From NCBI GenBank assembly GCA_947581855.1, contig CANPVZ010000019.1, forward strand, positions 1-64,000: DNA of 64,000 bases, in the 5' to 3' direction. Below the pieces are notes generated by a model. The model worked only from the letters and a program-made list of their open reading frames with translations. It was not told the origin of the DNA and ran no database searches. Position numbers and translations under genes: made by a program. Source of the stretch: an uncultured Phocaeicola sp. Its GTDB lineage: Bacteria > Bacteroidota > Bacteroidia > Bacteroidales > Bacteroidaceae. Positions 47,560 to 56,561 of this stretch are shown piece by piece. Numbering within the stretch: the stretch's first letter is position 1; each line of letters begins with the position of its first letter.

Positions 47560-47748
47560 TTATTTAATTTCTTTATGTACTGTTACTCTCTTCAATATCG
47601 GATTGTACTTCTTAAGTTCCAATCTTTCAGTGGTATTTTTTCTATTTTTAGTAGTAATATAACGAGATGTTCCCGGCATACCACTATCCTTGTGTTCTGT
47701 ACATTCAAGGATTACCTGTACTCTATTACCTTTTGCCTTCTTTGCCAT
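47560..47748 (-). CDS. rpmG: 50S ribosomal protein L33
   Basis: A 62-residue basic protein of the large subunit ([43 protein letters not shown]). The CxxC zinc pairs found in some L33 proteins are missing, with a single Cys at residue 16, so this is the zinc-free form. It lies between rpmB and the DUF4295 gene in one operon. Confidence 0.96.
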   Translation of the reverse strand: MAKKAKGNRVQVILECTEHKDSGMPGTSRYITTKNRKNTTERLELKKYNPILKRVTVHKEIK

Positions 47749-47768
47749 AAGTCTTACTCTCCCAAATT

Positions 47769-48029
47769 TTAAGCAATTATTTTAATGCTTTTCCAATCAC
47801 AATAACCTTTGGCAACAGCCTCATTCAAAGCCGCATCCAAACCTTTTTTATTAATAACACGTAAGCCGTTAGCACAAATATTCAGGCTAATCCAGCAATC
47901 CTGCTCTACATAATAGAACTTCTTAGTAAACAAGTTCACATCAAAGGTTCTTTTGGTTCTTCTCTTTGAATGTGAAACATTGTTGCCAATCATGGCTTTC
48001 TTTCCGGTAATTTGACAAATTTTCGACAT
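47769..48029 (-). CDS. rpmB: 50S ribosomal protein L28
   Basis: An 86-residue large-subunit protein with [27 protein letters not shown] at the N-terminus and [18 protein letters not shown] in the middle, both typical of L28. It is the first gene of the operon with rpmG and the DUF4295 gene and has a consensus promoter 50 bases upstream. Confidence 0.97.
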   Translation of the reverse strand: MSKICQITGKKAMIGNNVSHSKRRTKRTFDVNLFTKKFYYVEQDCWISLNICANGLRVINKKGLDAALNEAVAKGYCDWKSIKIIA

Positions 48030-48078
48030 TGCTATCTTATTTTTTAGTTTCTTTTTCTTGTTTATCTCAAACAGGGTG

Positions 48079-48110
48079 CAAATTTAGAGCTTTTATTCTT
48101 AATATACAAG
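48079..48110 (-). promoter_or_regulatory. Promoter of rpmB-rpmG-DUF4295
   Basis: Minus-strand TAAATTTG (48079-48086) is preceded by CTTG at a 20-base spacing, close to the TTTG -33 element. Confidence 0.65.
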
Positions 48111-48131
48111 CATTTCTAGAAAATAATTCGA

Positions 48132-48638
48132 TTAATCCTCCTTATTTTCGTCTTTATTAGTTAACAACTCATGCAACAGTTGCAGTACAGAATGAGTAGC
48201 ACGAGCAACATTCATATCACGCCCTTCATCTCCCTCTAATTTTTGGGTGATAATTTTATTCGCACTTCCAGCGGCAATCCAAATAGTTCCGACAGGTTTT
48301 TCCGGCGTACCTCCTCCCGGACCAGCGACTCCAGATGTAGCTACCGCATAATCCGTTTTCAGCGAATTCATCACACCTTTTATCATTTCAATAATCGTTT
48401 CTTCACTTACCGCACCATAAGTTTCCAATGTTTCCGATTTCACATGAAGTAAGTTTATCTTCACTTCATTAGAATATCCGACAACACCTCCTTTATAAAA
48501 TTGAGAACTTCCTGGTATGGAAGTAATGGCGGCAGCTACATTTCCGGCTGTGCAACTTTCAGCTGTTGACAATGTAGCACCCTGCTGCCACATCAAATCA
48601 TTAATTTCTCTACTTATTACTTTCGTTTCTACTGACAT
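48132..48638 (-). CDS. pncC: CinA-family nicotinamide-nucleotide amidase
   Basis: A 168-residue protein of the CinA C-terminal (PncC) family, which deamidates nicotinamide mononucleotide to nicotinate mononucleotide for NAD recycling. Signatures are STAESCTAGNVAAAITSIPGSSQFYKGGVVGYSNEVK (near 26-62) and ATSGVAGPGGGTPEKPVGTIWIA (near 98-120). The N-terminal molybdopterin-binding half of full CinA is absent, as is usual for PncC. It lies 12 bases downstream of tsaD and is probably co-transcribed. Confidence 0.92.
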   Translation of the reverse strand: MSVETKVISREINDLMWQQGATLSTAESCTAGNVAAAITSIPGSSQFYKGGVVGYSNEVKINLLHVKSETLETYGAVSEETIIEMIKGVMNSLKTDYAVATSGVAGPGGGTPEKPVGTIWIAAGSANKIITQKLEGDEGRDMNVARATHSVLQLLHELLTNKDENKED

Positions 48639-48650
48639 AAGCTTAGATTT

Positions 48651-49670
48651 TTAAATTATTACCCGCGAATAAGCAGGTTGATCTATCGTACAAAATTGTT
48701 TATCCAAATATTTAAAGTATCCCGTAATAGCTATCATTGCAGCATTATCTGTAGTATAGCTAAACTTTGGAATATACACTTTCCACCCATACTTCTTCGC
48801 ATACTCCCTAAAAGCATTTCGTAAACCATTATTAGCGGAAACACCACCTGCAACAGCTACTTCTTTTACATTCAAATCCTTTGCCGCTTTGCGAAGTTTA
48901 GTCATTAATATATCTACCACTGTAGCTTCTAGCGAAGCTGCCAAATCCTCCTTATGATGTTCTATAAAGTCCGGATCCTCATGTAACCACTCCCGTAAAG
49001 AATACAAGAAAGAAGTTTTTAAACCGCTAAAACTATAATTATAATCCGGAATATGAGGTTTACTGAATGTATAGGCCGAAGGATTCCCTTGACGAGCAAG
49101 TTTATCGATAATCGGGCCGCCCGGATATCCTAATCCCATCACTTTAGAACATTTATCAATAGCTTCTCCGGCCGCATCATCTATCGTTTGCCCTATAACC
49201 TGCATATCATTATAAGCCTTTACCAAAATAATTTGTGAGTTTCCACCAGAAACCAACAAGCATAAAAATGGAAATTCTGGAGGATCAAACTCTTCATTCG
49301 GAGCTTTAATAAAATGAGCTAACACATGGCCATGCAAATGGTTAACATCAATCATCGGAATTCCAAGAGAACAAGCCAATCCTTTAGCAAAGGAAACACC
49401 AACCAGCAAAGATCCCATCAATCCTGGCCCTCTGGTAAAAGCTACAGCATTTAATTGTTCTTTCGTAACGCCAGCGCGTTTCAGTGCTTCATGCACTACA
49501 GGTACAACATTCTGCTGATGGGCTCGGGAAGCCAATTCCGGGACTACCCCTCCATAAGCTTCATGCACTGCCTGACTAGCCACTACATTCGACAATAAAA
49601 CGCCGTCTTTAATAACAGCTGCCGATGTATCATCGCAAGAAGACTCTATACCTAATATAATTGTACTCAT
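48651..49670 (-). CDS. tsaD: tRNA threonylcarbamoyladenosine transferase subunit TsaD
   Basis: Kae1-type ATPase-fold protein that transfers the threonylcarbamoyl group to A37 of ANN-decoding tRNAs. It has GIESSCDDTSAAVIKDG at the start, the metal-binding His pair in NHLHGHVLAHF (near 109-119), LLVSGGNSQ and DDAAGEAIDKCSKVMGLGYPGG (near 164-185), and ends normally at 339 residues. It has its own promoter box and is followed by the CinA-family gene. Confidence 0.97.
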   Translation of the reverse strand: MSTIILGIESSCDDTSAAVIKDGVLLSNVVASQAVHEAYGGVVPELASRAHQQNVVPVVHEALKRAGVTKEQLNAVAFTRGPGLMGSLLVGVSFAKGLACSLGIPMIDVNHLHGHVLAHFIKAPNEEFDPPEFPFLCLLVSGGNSQIILVKAYNDMQVIGQTIDDAAGEAIDKCSKVMGLGYPGGPIIDKLARQGNPSAYTFSKPHIPDYNYSFSGLKTSFLYSLREWLHEDPDFIEHHKEDLAASLEATVVDILMTKLRKAAKDLNVKEVAVAGGVSANNGLRNAFREYAKKYGWKVYIPKFSYTTDNAAMIAITGYFKYLDKQFCTIDQPAYSRVII

Positions 49671-49695
49671 CGTATTATCTTTCTCTTTATGTGTG

Positions 49696-49703
49696 CAAAA
49701 GTA
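49696..49703 (-). promoter_or_regulatory. Probable tsaD promoter -7 box
   Basis: Minus-strand TACTTTTG fits TAnnTTTG 26 bases before tsaD. The -33 element is unclear. Confidence 0.55.
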
Positions 49704-49728
49704 ATGATTTCTGTGACTAATCGCCTCA

Positions 49729-50586
49729 TTAATAAGTCAAAATTTCCAAACCATGTTCCGTCATCAGAAAAGTATGTTCCCACTGCGCCGATGGCAATTC
49801 ATCCTCCGTTACCACAGTCCATCCATCTTCTTCATCGACAAAAACGTGCCAATCCCCCATATTAATCATGGGTTCAATAGTAAATACCATCCCCGGCACC
49901 AACAACATCCCCGTCCCTTTTCGGCCATAATGAAGTACTTCGGGATCTTCATGAAATTCCAATCCTACTCCATGCCCGCATAAATCACGCACCACAGAAA
50001 AACCATTCTTTTTTGCATGCTTTTCTATGGCATTACCAATATCTCCTATAAAACCAAAAGGCTTGGCCGCCTCCATACCCTCTACTAAGCACTCTTTTGT
50101 TACTTGCACCAGTTTTTCCTTTTCCGGAGTGGTCTTACCTATTATAAACATACGAGAAGCATCAGAATAATATCCGTCAAGAATGGTAGATACATCTACA
50201 TTTATGATATCTCCCTCCTCTAATATCTCCTCTTCGCTTGGTATTCCATGACAAACAACTTCATTAATGGAAGTACATACGCTTTTCGGGAAACCTTCAT
50301 AATTAAGTGGAGCAGGAATTGCTCCATGTGAAACCGTATAATCATATACCAATTTATCAATCTCCGCTGTGCTCATACCTGCACGTATCTCCCTTTCCAC
50401 TAAATCCAATACCCCAGTATTTACTACTCCACTTCGGCGGATTCCTTCAATTTGCTCGGGAGTTTTAATCAATTTCCGGGTTGGTACCAAACACCCTCTA
50501 TTCTGATAAAAGAGCACTTTCTTATCCAATTCCGTGAGTTCTTTTCCTTTAGGAACTCTCCAATTATTCATTCTCTTATGGAACAT
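49729..50586 (-). CDS. map: Methionine aminopeptidase, type I
   Basis: Removes N-terminal methionine from new proteins. The pita-bread fold metal ligands can be followed in INVDVSTILDGYYSDASRMF (two Asp, near 150-165), CGHGVGLEFHEDPEVLHYG (His, near 214), FTIEPMINMG (Glu) and the last Glu in QWEHTFLMTEHGLEILT. At 285 residues it carries a 40-residue N-terminal extension (NNWRVPKGKELTELDKKVLFYQNRG) that lacks the SH3-like cysteine motifs of other extended forms. The start at 50586 could also be the Met at residue 6. Confidence 0.95.
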   Translation of the reverse strand: MFHKRMNNWRVPKGKELTELDKKVLFYQNRGCLVPTRKLIKTPEQIEGIRRSGVVNTGVLDLVEREIRAGMSTAEIDKLVYDYTVSHGAIPAPLNYEGFPKSVCTSINEVVCHGIPSEEEILEEGDIINVDVSTILDGYYSDASRMFIIGKTTPEKEKLVQVTKECLVEGMEAAKPFGFIGDIGNAIEKHAKKNGFSVVRDLCGHGVGLEFHEDPEVLHYGRKGTGMLLVPGMVFTIEPMINMGDWHVFVDEEDGWTVVTEDELPSAQWEHTFLMTEHGLEILTY

Positions 50587-50608
50587 TTTCTAAATATATT
50601 AATCTCTG

Positions 50609-50616
50609 CAAAGGTA
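50609..50616 (-). promoter_or_regulatory. Probable map promoter -7 box
   Basis: Minus-strand TACCTTTG fits TAnnTTTG 23 bases before the map start. Confidence 0.6.
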
Positions 50617-50789
50617 GAGAAAAAAAAGAAAAGGTACAGTAGAATTAAAGATTTTGTTCAATGTAATATTAAGTCTACTTGGACTCATTTACATTTTTTA
50701 CTATCCAGTTTCAAGCCTTTCGATACAAAAATCTTTTTAATAAAAGAAACAATATCCTTAGTTTTTATCAATGTTCGAAACTTTCCAAT

Positions 50790-50820
50790 AAAAAAGGATA
50801 CCCACTAGTGGATATCCTTT
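50790..50820 (-). terminator. Terminator of the tRNA cluster
   Basis: AAAGGATA-C-CCACT and AGTGG-A-TATCCTTT form a stem with a single internal mismatch, followed on the minus strand by TTTTTTATT. Confidence 0.8.
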
Positions 50821-50825
50821 CTATG

Positions 50826-50898
50826 AGCGGAAAACGAGACTCGAACTCGCGACCCCAACCTTGGCAAGGTTGTGCTCTACCAACTGAGCTATTTCCGC
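50826..50898 (-). tRNA. tRNA-Gly(GCC), copy 1
   Basis: The minus strand gives GCGGAAATAGCTCAG, anticodon loop TTGCCAA (anticodon GCC) and T-arm GAGTTCGAGTC. It is the last of four tRNAs on one transcript and identical to the first one at 51147-51219. Confidence 0.97.
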
Positions 50899-50917
50899 AT
50901 ATCTAAATGCCTCGACG

Positions 50918-51001
50918 TGAAGAGAATGAGACTCGAACTCACACGACATAATTGTCACTACCCCCTCAAAGTAGCGCGTCTACCAATTCCGCCATCTCTC
51001 C
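50918..51001 (-). tRNA. tRNA-Leu(GAG)
   Basis: An 84-base class II tRNA with acceptor GGAGAGA/TCTCTTC, anticodon loop TTTGAGG (anticodon GAG) and a long variable arm. Confidence 0.95.
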
Positions 51002-51018
51002 AATTATGTCTTTCGGCG

Positions 51019-51100
51019 TGCCCAGAACAAGACTCGAACTTGCACGGCTATTAACCACTCGCACCTGAAACGAGCGCGTCTACCATTCCGCCACCTGGGC
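51019..51100 (-). tRNA. tRNA-Leu(CAG)
   Basis: An 82-base class II tRNA with acceptor GCCCAGG/TCTGGGC, anticodon loop TTTCAGG (anticodon CAG) and a long variable arm. Confidence 0.95.
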
Positions 51101-51146
51101 ATGCTTACAAGCCAAAACTGACTGCTGACATATAAGAACTCTTTAG

Positions 51147-51219
51147 AGCGGAAAACGAGACTCGAACTCGCGACCCCAACCTTGGCAAGGTTGTGCTCTA
51201 CCAACTGAGCTATTTCCGC
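51147..51219 (-). tRNA. tRNA-Gly(GCC), copy 2
   Basis: Promoter-proximal member of the cluster. Its 73 bases match copy 1 exactly, and the first few flanking bases on the 5' side also match. Confidence 0.97.
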
Positions 51220-51258
51220 ATATAAACAAAAAGAACGACTATTTTTCTTTTGCGGATG

Positions 51259-51289
51259 CAAAGGTATACGTTTTTGTGAAACTTACAAA
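51259..51289 (-). promoter_or_regulatory. Promoter of the Gly-Leu-Leu-Gly tRNA cluster
   Basis: Minus-strand TTTG (51286-51289), a 19-base spacer and TACCTTTG (51259-51266), 39 bases before the first tRNA. Confidence 0.8.
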
Positions 51290-51311
51290 CTTTTCCATTA
51301 AAAAATTTACA

Positions 51312-52481
51312 TCAACACATACGATTCTTATAATCTTCATAGCAAAAATGACGGTAAATTTCCAACTGCCCGTCAGCATGCAACAATGCGATACTCGGAT
51401 GCTGAATACCATTAAACATGTTGGTTTTCACCATTGTATAATGTACCATATCTTCAAACACAATATGCTCCCCTAGCTTTAACGGATGATCAAATTGCCA
51501 ACTTCCCATATAATCGCCGCTCAGACAGCTATTTCCGCCCAAACGATATATATTTTCTTCTTTTACTGCATTTCTTACCGCTTCGGGAGGCAACGCTTTC
51601 GCTCCGCGTACGACAGGTTGATAAGGCATCTCTAAACAATCGGGCATGTGACAGGTAAAGCTAACGTCTAATATGGCGGTACGGATACCTTTATTTTCGA
51701 CAATATCCACAACGGTCGAAACCAACGGTCCTGTTTGCCACGTAAAGGCAGATCCCGGTTCCAGAATCACTTGCAGCCCCGGATATTTCTGCTTAAACTC
51801 CTGCAAGAGTTTGATAAGATGTTCGATGTCGTAATCCTTACGAGTCATTAAATGGCCTCCTCCCAAGTTCAACCATTTAATTTGAGAAAACCAACATCCA
51901 AACTTTTCCTCTATATGCCGCAAGGTTCGCTCCAGCTCGTATGAGCTGCTTTCGCAATGGCAATGGCAATGAAAGCCTTCTAACCCGGAAGGAAGAATTT
52001 TCGGCAACATATCTGCCGTCACTCCAAAACGTGTACCAGGCGCACAAGGATTATACAGTTCCACTTCTACTTCCGAATATTCAGGATTAATCCGGATACC
52101 ACAGGAAATTTTTTCCGGATATGTTTTAACTTGAGGATAAAAACATTGATACTGACTAAAGGAGTTGAATGTAATATGGCTGCTATACGCCATAATCAGA
52201 GGAAAATCGTTCTCTGTATAAGCCGGAGAATAAGTATGTGCCTTACTACCGAACTCTTCATATGCTAAACGAGCTTCATACGGGGAACTTGCTGTGGTAT
52301 AATCGATATATTCTCTAAATATATAAAAAGACTTCCACATGGCAAAGGATTTAAACGCTAGAATAATCTCTACTCCTGCGCGTTCTTTCACTTGTTTAAT
52401 CACACTCAAATTCTGTCTGAGCAGATTTTCTTCCATCACATAACAAGGAGACGGAACTTTTTCTATTTGTGCTTTATCCAT
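51312..52481 (-). CDS. nspC: Carboxynorspermidine decarboxylase
   Basis: PLP enzyme of the alanine-racemase fold that decarboxylates carboxynorspermidine or carboxyspermidine, the last step of an aspartate-semialdehyde-dependent route to (nor)spermidine. PLP lysine K44 is in LAFKSFAMW. GFHCHCHCESSSYE (near 170), LNLGGGH and EPGSAFTW bind the cofactor. The C-terminal substrate residues include CHMPDCLEMPYQP (near 280) and GGNSCLSGDY. It has 389 residues. The partner carboxyspermidine dehydrogenase is not in the window. Together with aguA and aguB it suggests putrescine is turned into spermidine. Confidence 0.94.
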   Translation of the reverse strand: MDKAQIEKVPSPCYVMEENLLRQNLSVIKQVKERAGVEIILAFKSFAMWKSFYIFREYIDYTTASSPYEARLAYEEFGSKAHTYSPAYTENDFPLIMAYSSHITFNSFSQYQCFYPQVKTYPEKISCGIRINPEYSEVEVELYNPCAPGTRFGVTADMLPKILPSGLEGFHCHCHCESSSYELERTLRHIEEKFGCWFSQIKWLNLGGGHLMTRKDYDIEHLIKLLQEFKQKYPGLQVILEPGSAFTWQTGPLVSTVVDIVENKGIRTAILDVSFTCHMPDCLEMPYQPVVRGAKALPPEAVRNAVKEENIYRLGGNSCLSGDYMGSWQFDHPLKLGEHIVFEDMVHYTMVKTNMFNGIQHPSIALLHADGQLEIYRHFCYEDYKNRMC

Positions 52482-52807
52482 TTATTTAACGACTTTAAGC
52501 TGAATATAATCCAGCATATTTCAAGTTACTATATCAAAGAATGATTACTCCTCAAATGCTAAAAAAGTTATCACTTTTATCCACATTAACAACCAATAAT
52601 TAATACAACAACAAAGAATCTATTTTCAACATTATTCATTACTCGCATCCTTATATGGACATACCATACAACAATTCCAATAGCACCATATCCGTACAAT
52701 ACGAACCTATCAAATTATAACAAAATCAAAACCATACAATTTATTTAAAATAAACAAATTAGCATCATTAGCTATTTCTTTACTTTAACGTTCTGCACAT
52801 CCCCGGT
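52482..52807. other. 326-base gap without recognised features
   Basis: AT-rich on both strands, with no open frame of note, no hairpin with a T-run and no -7 box matching TAnnTTTG near the nspC start. Confidence 0.5.
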
Positions 52808-55135
52808 TTATCCTATCACCTTAAATCTGGCAAACTTCAATAATAATTGTTTCTCTCCAGCATGCTGAAAACGAACCGTTGCTTTACAGTTTTCTCCCGT
52901 ACCTTCCACTTTAAGAACCTCACCTAACCCGAAGCGCTCATGTTCTATCATCTGTCCGGCTTGCACGGATGCCGCCGTCCCTCCGTTTCCTGATACCGTA
53001 CGTGATGAAACTGTGGACACCTTGCTTAAATTACGAGAAACGGCAGGACGAACGATACCCTCTTTCGGCTTTTCCGGAATGATTCGTTTAGCCATTGATT
53101 CCTCTTCACGCCAAGATGCCTGGAAACGGGAAACACCGCTTTCTGCCCTATGCATAAATGAAGTTTCCTGCGGCATGTGCAGATAACACGTATCTATATC
53201 GCGAAGAAAACGGCTCGGACTACTGAATTCCATCTTACCATAACGAAAACGACTCCGAGCAAAGGATAAATAACAATGTTCTTCAGCACGGGTGATAGCT
53301 ACATAGAATAAGCGCCTCTCCTCTTCCAACTGTCGGGGAGAACCTTGAGCCATAGCACTCGGAAAAAGTTCTTCTTCCAGCCCAACCACAAATACCGCTT
53401 TAAATTCCAAACCTTTAGCCGAATGTATTGTCATCAGCGTCACCTTTTCATCCCCTACCGACTTATCCATATCTTGGTCGGATAGCAAGGATACTTCCGA
53501 AAGAAAATCAGACAAAGAGATATGTGTATTTCCTTCCTCTTCACGAGAAGCACAAAAATCATGCATACCATTAATTAATTCCTGTACATTCTCCTGTCTA
53601 CTTAAATTTTCCGGACTGCGATCTTGATAAATATCATTCATAATACCCGAACGCGTAACAATTTCCTGTCCTACCGTATAAGCATCCTTCTCAGCCGCAT
53701 CAGCAAGAAATGTCTCTATTAATTCCTTAAAAGTCTGCAATTTGGCATGCGTACCTTTATTTATCGACACCCCATACTGTAAAGGGTTGCACAGTACATC
53801 CCACAAACTGACATGCGCTTGCGTTGCCGCACCGATAATTTTGCCTACTGTCGTATCGCCAATACCTCGTGTCGGATAATTAACCACCCGCTTGAACGCC
53901 TCTTCATCTGCCGGATTGACCGCTAAACGGAAATAAGCAATCACATCTTTTATTTCTTTTCGCTGATAGAAAGACAATCCTCCATAAATGCGATAAGGCA
54001 ACGAACGTTTTCGTAAAGCTTCCTCAAAAATACGCGACTGGGCATTGGTACGGTAAAGGATGGCAAAATCAGAATAGGCATATTTCTCCTTACGACGTAA
54101 CGCTACAATCTGGTTCACCACCATTTCTCCTTCTTCCACGTCCGAATAAGCATTGAATACAGTAACCGGTTCTCCCTTTTCTTTCTCAGAAAAGACTTCT
54201 TTACGTATCTGTTGCTGATTTTTTTCAATTAAACTATTGGCTGCCTCAACTATATTCTGAGTAGAACGATAATTTTGTTCTAACTTGAATAATTTGGCCC
54301 CTTGATATTGCTTGGTAAATTTCAGGATGTTCTCTATCTTGGCTCCACGAAAAGAATAAATACTCTGCGCATCGTCTCCTACCACACATACTTTCTGACT
54401 CTCTCTGGTAAGCTGCCACACAATGCTATGTTGAGCATAATTTGTATCCTGATACTCATCGACCAATACAAACCGGAAACGTTCGGCATACTTTCGGCAC
54501 ACCTCAGGATGGCGCTCAAACAATAAATAAGTATACACCAGCAAATCATCGAAATCCATTGCTCCGGCTTGCCGGCAACGCTCTGTATATCGGCGGTAGA
54601 TATCACGCACCGCCGGCATCTTCGCCGCCGCATCATCCTTATAAACTTCAGCGTTGGATGCATAAGCTTCGGGTAATACCAGCTGATTCTTCGCTCTGGA
54701 AATACGTGTTTGTACAGAAGCCGGCTTATAAGTCTTATCATCTAATTGCATCTCTTTAATAATTGCCTTAATCAGACTGCGCGAATCTGCTTGATCGTAG
54801 ATGGTGAAATGGGGAGTAAAGCCGATGATTTCTGCTTCAGACCTCAATATACGTGAGAAAATAGAGTGAAACGTTCCCATCCACAAATAGCGAGCCGTCT
54901 CCCATCCTACCTGCCGAGCTATACGCGCCTTCATCTCTTCTGCCGCCTTATTGGTAAAAGTAAGTGCCAAAATGGAAGAGGCAGAATATCCATGCTCTAA
55001 CAAATAGGCTATTTTATAAGTCAATACACGTGTCTTCCCCGAACCGGCACCGGCAATCACCAGAGAAGGACCGTCGATGTATTGCACGGCGGCATACTGA
55101 CTTTCATTCAATTCTTCTTTATAGTTAATAGGCAT
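52808..55135 (-). CDS. UvrD/PcrA-type DNA helicase
   Basis: Superfamily 1A 3'-5' helicase of 775 residues. Motif I is AGAGSGKTRVL (near 30), Ia LTFTNKAAEEMK, II VLVDEYQDTN (near 227), III VVGDDAQSIYSFRGA, IV LEQNYRST, V TLMTIHSAKGLEFKAVFVVG (near 565) and VI LFYVAITRAEEHCYLS. The C-terminal 80 residues form a basic and then a small domain typical of PcrA (MIEHERFGLGEVLKVEG). UvrD and PcrA cannot be separated on motifs alone. It has its own promoter-like box. Confidence 0.95.
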   Translation of the reverse strand: MPINYKEELNESQYAAVQYIDGPSLVIAGAGSGKTRVLTYKIAYLLEHGYSASSILALTFTNKAAEEMKARIARQVGWETARYLWMGTFHSIFSRILRSEAEIIGFTPHFTIYDQADSRSLIKAIIKEMQLDDKTYKPASVQTRISRAKNQLVLPEAYASNAEVYKDDAAAKMPAVRDIYRRYTERCRQAGAMDFDDLLVYTYLLFERHPEVCRKYAERFRFVLVDEYQDTNYAQHSIVWQLTRESQKVCVVGDDAQSIYSFRGAKIENILKFTKQYQGAKLFKLEQNYRSTQNIVEAANSLIEKNQQQIRKEVFSEKEKGEPVTVFNAYSDVEEGEMVVNQIVALRRKEKYAYSDFAILYRTNAQSRIFEEALRKRSLPYRIYGGLSFYQRKEIKDVIAYFRLAVNPADEEAFKRVVNYPTRGIGDTTVGKIIGAATQAHVSLWDVLCNPLQYGVSINKGTHAKLQTFKELIETFLADAAEKDAYTVGQEIVTRSGIMNDIYQDRSPENLSRQENVQELINGMHDFCASREEEGNTHISLSDFLSEVSLLSDQDMDKSVGDEKVTLMTIHSAKGLEFKAVFVVGLEEELFPSAMAQGSPRQLEEERRLFYVAITRAEEHCYLSFARSRFRYGKMEFSSPSRFLRDIDTCYLHMPQETSFMHRAESGVSRFQASWREEESMAKRIIPEKPKEGIVRPAVSRNLSKVSTVSSRTVSGNGGTAASVQAGQMIEHERFGLGEVLKVEGTGENCKATVRFQHAGEKQLLLKFARFKVIG

Positions 55136-55155
55136 CTATATATTCTGTTTATTTG

Positions 55156-55163
55156 CAAAAGTA
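55156..55163 (-). promoter_or_regulatory. Probable helicase promoter -7 box
   Basis: Minus-strand TACTTTTG fits TAnnTTTG 21 bases before the helicase start codon. Confidence 0.55.
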
Positions 55164-55341
55164 CACGATTAGTAACAAATCCACGAAAAACAGGCGCACA
55201 AAATTTATGCTTTCCTCTTCCTTATCTTACCACAATCCGTGCATGTCCCCAAATAGAATCACTCATTATAAAAATACATCCGATGCACAAATGTAAACTT
55301 ATTTCATATGCAGTTTTTTATAAACAAAGAAAAAATCCCTC

Positions 55342-55370
55342 CTGAAAGCCTTTACTACAAGGCTTTTCAG
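55342..55370. repeat. Hairpin in helicase-sod gap
   Basis: CTGAAAGCCTT and AAGGCTTTTCAG pair with one bulged base across a 6-base loop. No T-run follows directly. It borders the GTGCACAAAC repeat cluster. Confidence 0.5.
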
Positions 55371-55374
55371 AAAC

Positions 55375-55474
55375 GTGCACAAACACAAAGGTCGTTTGTG
55401 CATAAATGAGACTCTCCATTGTGCACAAACGAGGAACTGATTTGTGCACATTTGGACCTTGCGTTTGTGCACAA
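55375..55474. repeat. GTGCACAAAC repeat cluster
   Basis: Five copies of GTGCACAAAC or its reverse complement lie within 100 bases (55375-55384, 55394-55403, 55419-55430, 55441-55450, 55463-55474). Most are perfect at TTGTGCACAA. Spacing is irregular, about 10 to 16 bases. They alternate in orientation around a palindromic core and lie about 150 bases upstream of the superoxide dismutase gene. No gene was seen in this 487-base gap. Confidence 0.75.
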
Positions 55475-55622
55475 CAATATTGAGTAAATATTTTTCATCA
55501 AATATTCTTTTTCACTCCAGCTCTCGAACTTTTTAAGCGAATGGCTTGTTTTCTTTATATGTAATCTTAAAAAATATCAGATGATGAACTTAAATATATT
55601 AACCCCTTTAATTTGTATGATT

Positions 55623-56204
55623 ATGAATTATCAAATGCCGCAACTCCCTTATCCACACGATTCACTAGAACCGGTAATAAGTAGTGAGACGATTGATTTC
55701 CATTACGGAAAACATTTACAAACTTATGTAAATAACCTGAATAACTTAGTAAAAGGAACCGATTTCGAAGGAAAAACAATTGAAGAAATTGTAGAAACCG
55801 CTCCCGACGGAGCTATTTTCAATAATGCCGGACAAGTATTGAACCATACTCTTTATTTCCTCCAATTCACTCCGCTCCAGAAACAGACAGAACCAAAAGG
55901 AGAACTCGCTGAAGCCATTAACCGGGATTTCGGTAGCTTCGAAGAGATGAAAAAGCAAATGGAAGAAGCTTCAATAAGCTTGTTCGGATCCGGATGGGCG
56001 TGGCTCAGCATCGATCATAACGGAAAACTGCACATAACTAAAGAAGCAAATGGCAGCAACCCGCTACGTAAAGGCATGAAACCCCTCTTGGGATTCGATG
56101 TGTGGGAACATGCTTATTACTTGGATTATCAAAACCGTAGAGCCGACCATGTAAAAAAACTATGGGACATTATCGATTGGGTAATCGTGGAACAACGTAT
56201 GTAA
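55623..56204 (+). CDS. sodB: Superoxide dismutase (Fe/Mn family)
   Basis: Converts superoxide to peroxide and oxygen. The iron/manganese family is shown by LPYPHDSLEPVISSETIDFHYGKHLQTYVNNLN (first ligand His), NHTLYFLQF (second His) and GFDVWEHAYYLDYQNRRADHVKKLWDIIDW (Asp and His). The start at 55623 (MNYQMPQLPY) gives 193 residues and matches the family. The frame also opens with an ATG at 55581, which would add a hydrophobic 14-residue leader. Metal preference cannot be decided here. Bacteroides homologues are cambialistic. Confidence 0.95.
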   Translation: MNYQMPQLPYPHDSLEPVISSETIDFHYGKHLQTYVNNLNNLVKGTDFEGKTIEEIVETAPDGAIFNNAGQVLNHTLYFLQFTPLQKQTEPKGELAEAINRDFGSFEEMKKQMEEASISLFGSGWAWLSIDHNGKLHITKEANGSNPLRKGMKPLLGFDVWEHAYYLDYQNRRADHVKKLWDIIDWVIVEQRM

Positions 56205-56363
56205 TTTTGAGCATATAGAACAGCATACTTGAATCACCGCAGGATTACGCAAACAACCATCGCCATCCTGTGGTGATAATCATAGCAACGCATTCCCGAC
56301 CGCTATATCTACCTTCTCCACTACCTCTCAACTCTTTCTCTATAAAATAAATAAGAAAAACTG

Positions 56364-56392
56364 TTGTATTTATAAAATTTCCTTTATCTTTG
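56364..56392 (+). promoter_or_regulatory. Promoter of the thi locus
   Basis: TATCTTTG (56385-56392) is preceded by TTG at 56364-56366, 18 bases away. Transcription would start just before the TPP riboswitch. Confidence 0.65.
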
Positions 56393-56404
56393 CACATTGT
56401 AAAA

Positions 56405-56487
56405 CAAAGGGGTGCCCAATGTAAATGGGCTGAGATCACACCCTATGAACCTGATTCGGTTAGTACCGGCGAAGGGATTTGTTACGA
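56405..56487 (+). ncRNA. TPP riboswitch (THI element)
   Basis: The conserved thi-box segments are present in order: AAGGGGTGCCC, GGGCTGAGATCACACCCTATGAACCTGATTCGG and CCGGCGAAGGGAT. It lies 75 bases before thiS and right after a promoter. No separate expression-platform terminator is obvious in the following 75 bases, so control may be at translation initiation or by an alternative fold. Confidence 0.95.
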
Positions 56488-56561
56488 AAAGGCTCTCCCA
56501 TTTTGGCGTTTCATTACGCAACTCTTTGCTTTACACTATAGATTTACTAATATTGAAACGT

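Noticed and set aside
47371..47772. 133-codon open frame on the plus strand
   Set aside because: It lies antisense to the DUF4295 and rpmG genes, which are strongly supported by family and operon position.
54379..54759. Frames of 105-120 codons on both strands
   Set aside because: They lie entirely inside the UvrD/PcrA helicase gene, which has all its motifs in the main frame.
55375..55474. CRISPR array
   Set aside because: The repeats are only about 10 bases, alternate in orientation and lack regular spacers. No cas gene is present.
56412..56561. Upstream extension of thiS through the TPP riboswitch
   Set aside because: The bases are explained by the conserved riboswitch fold, and ThiS proteins start at the Met at 56562.
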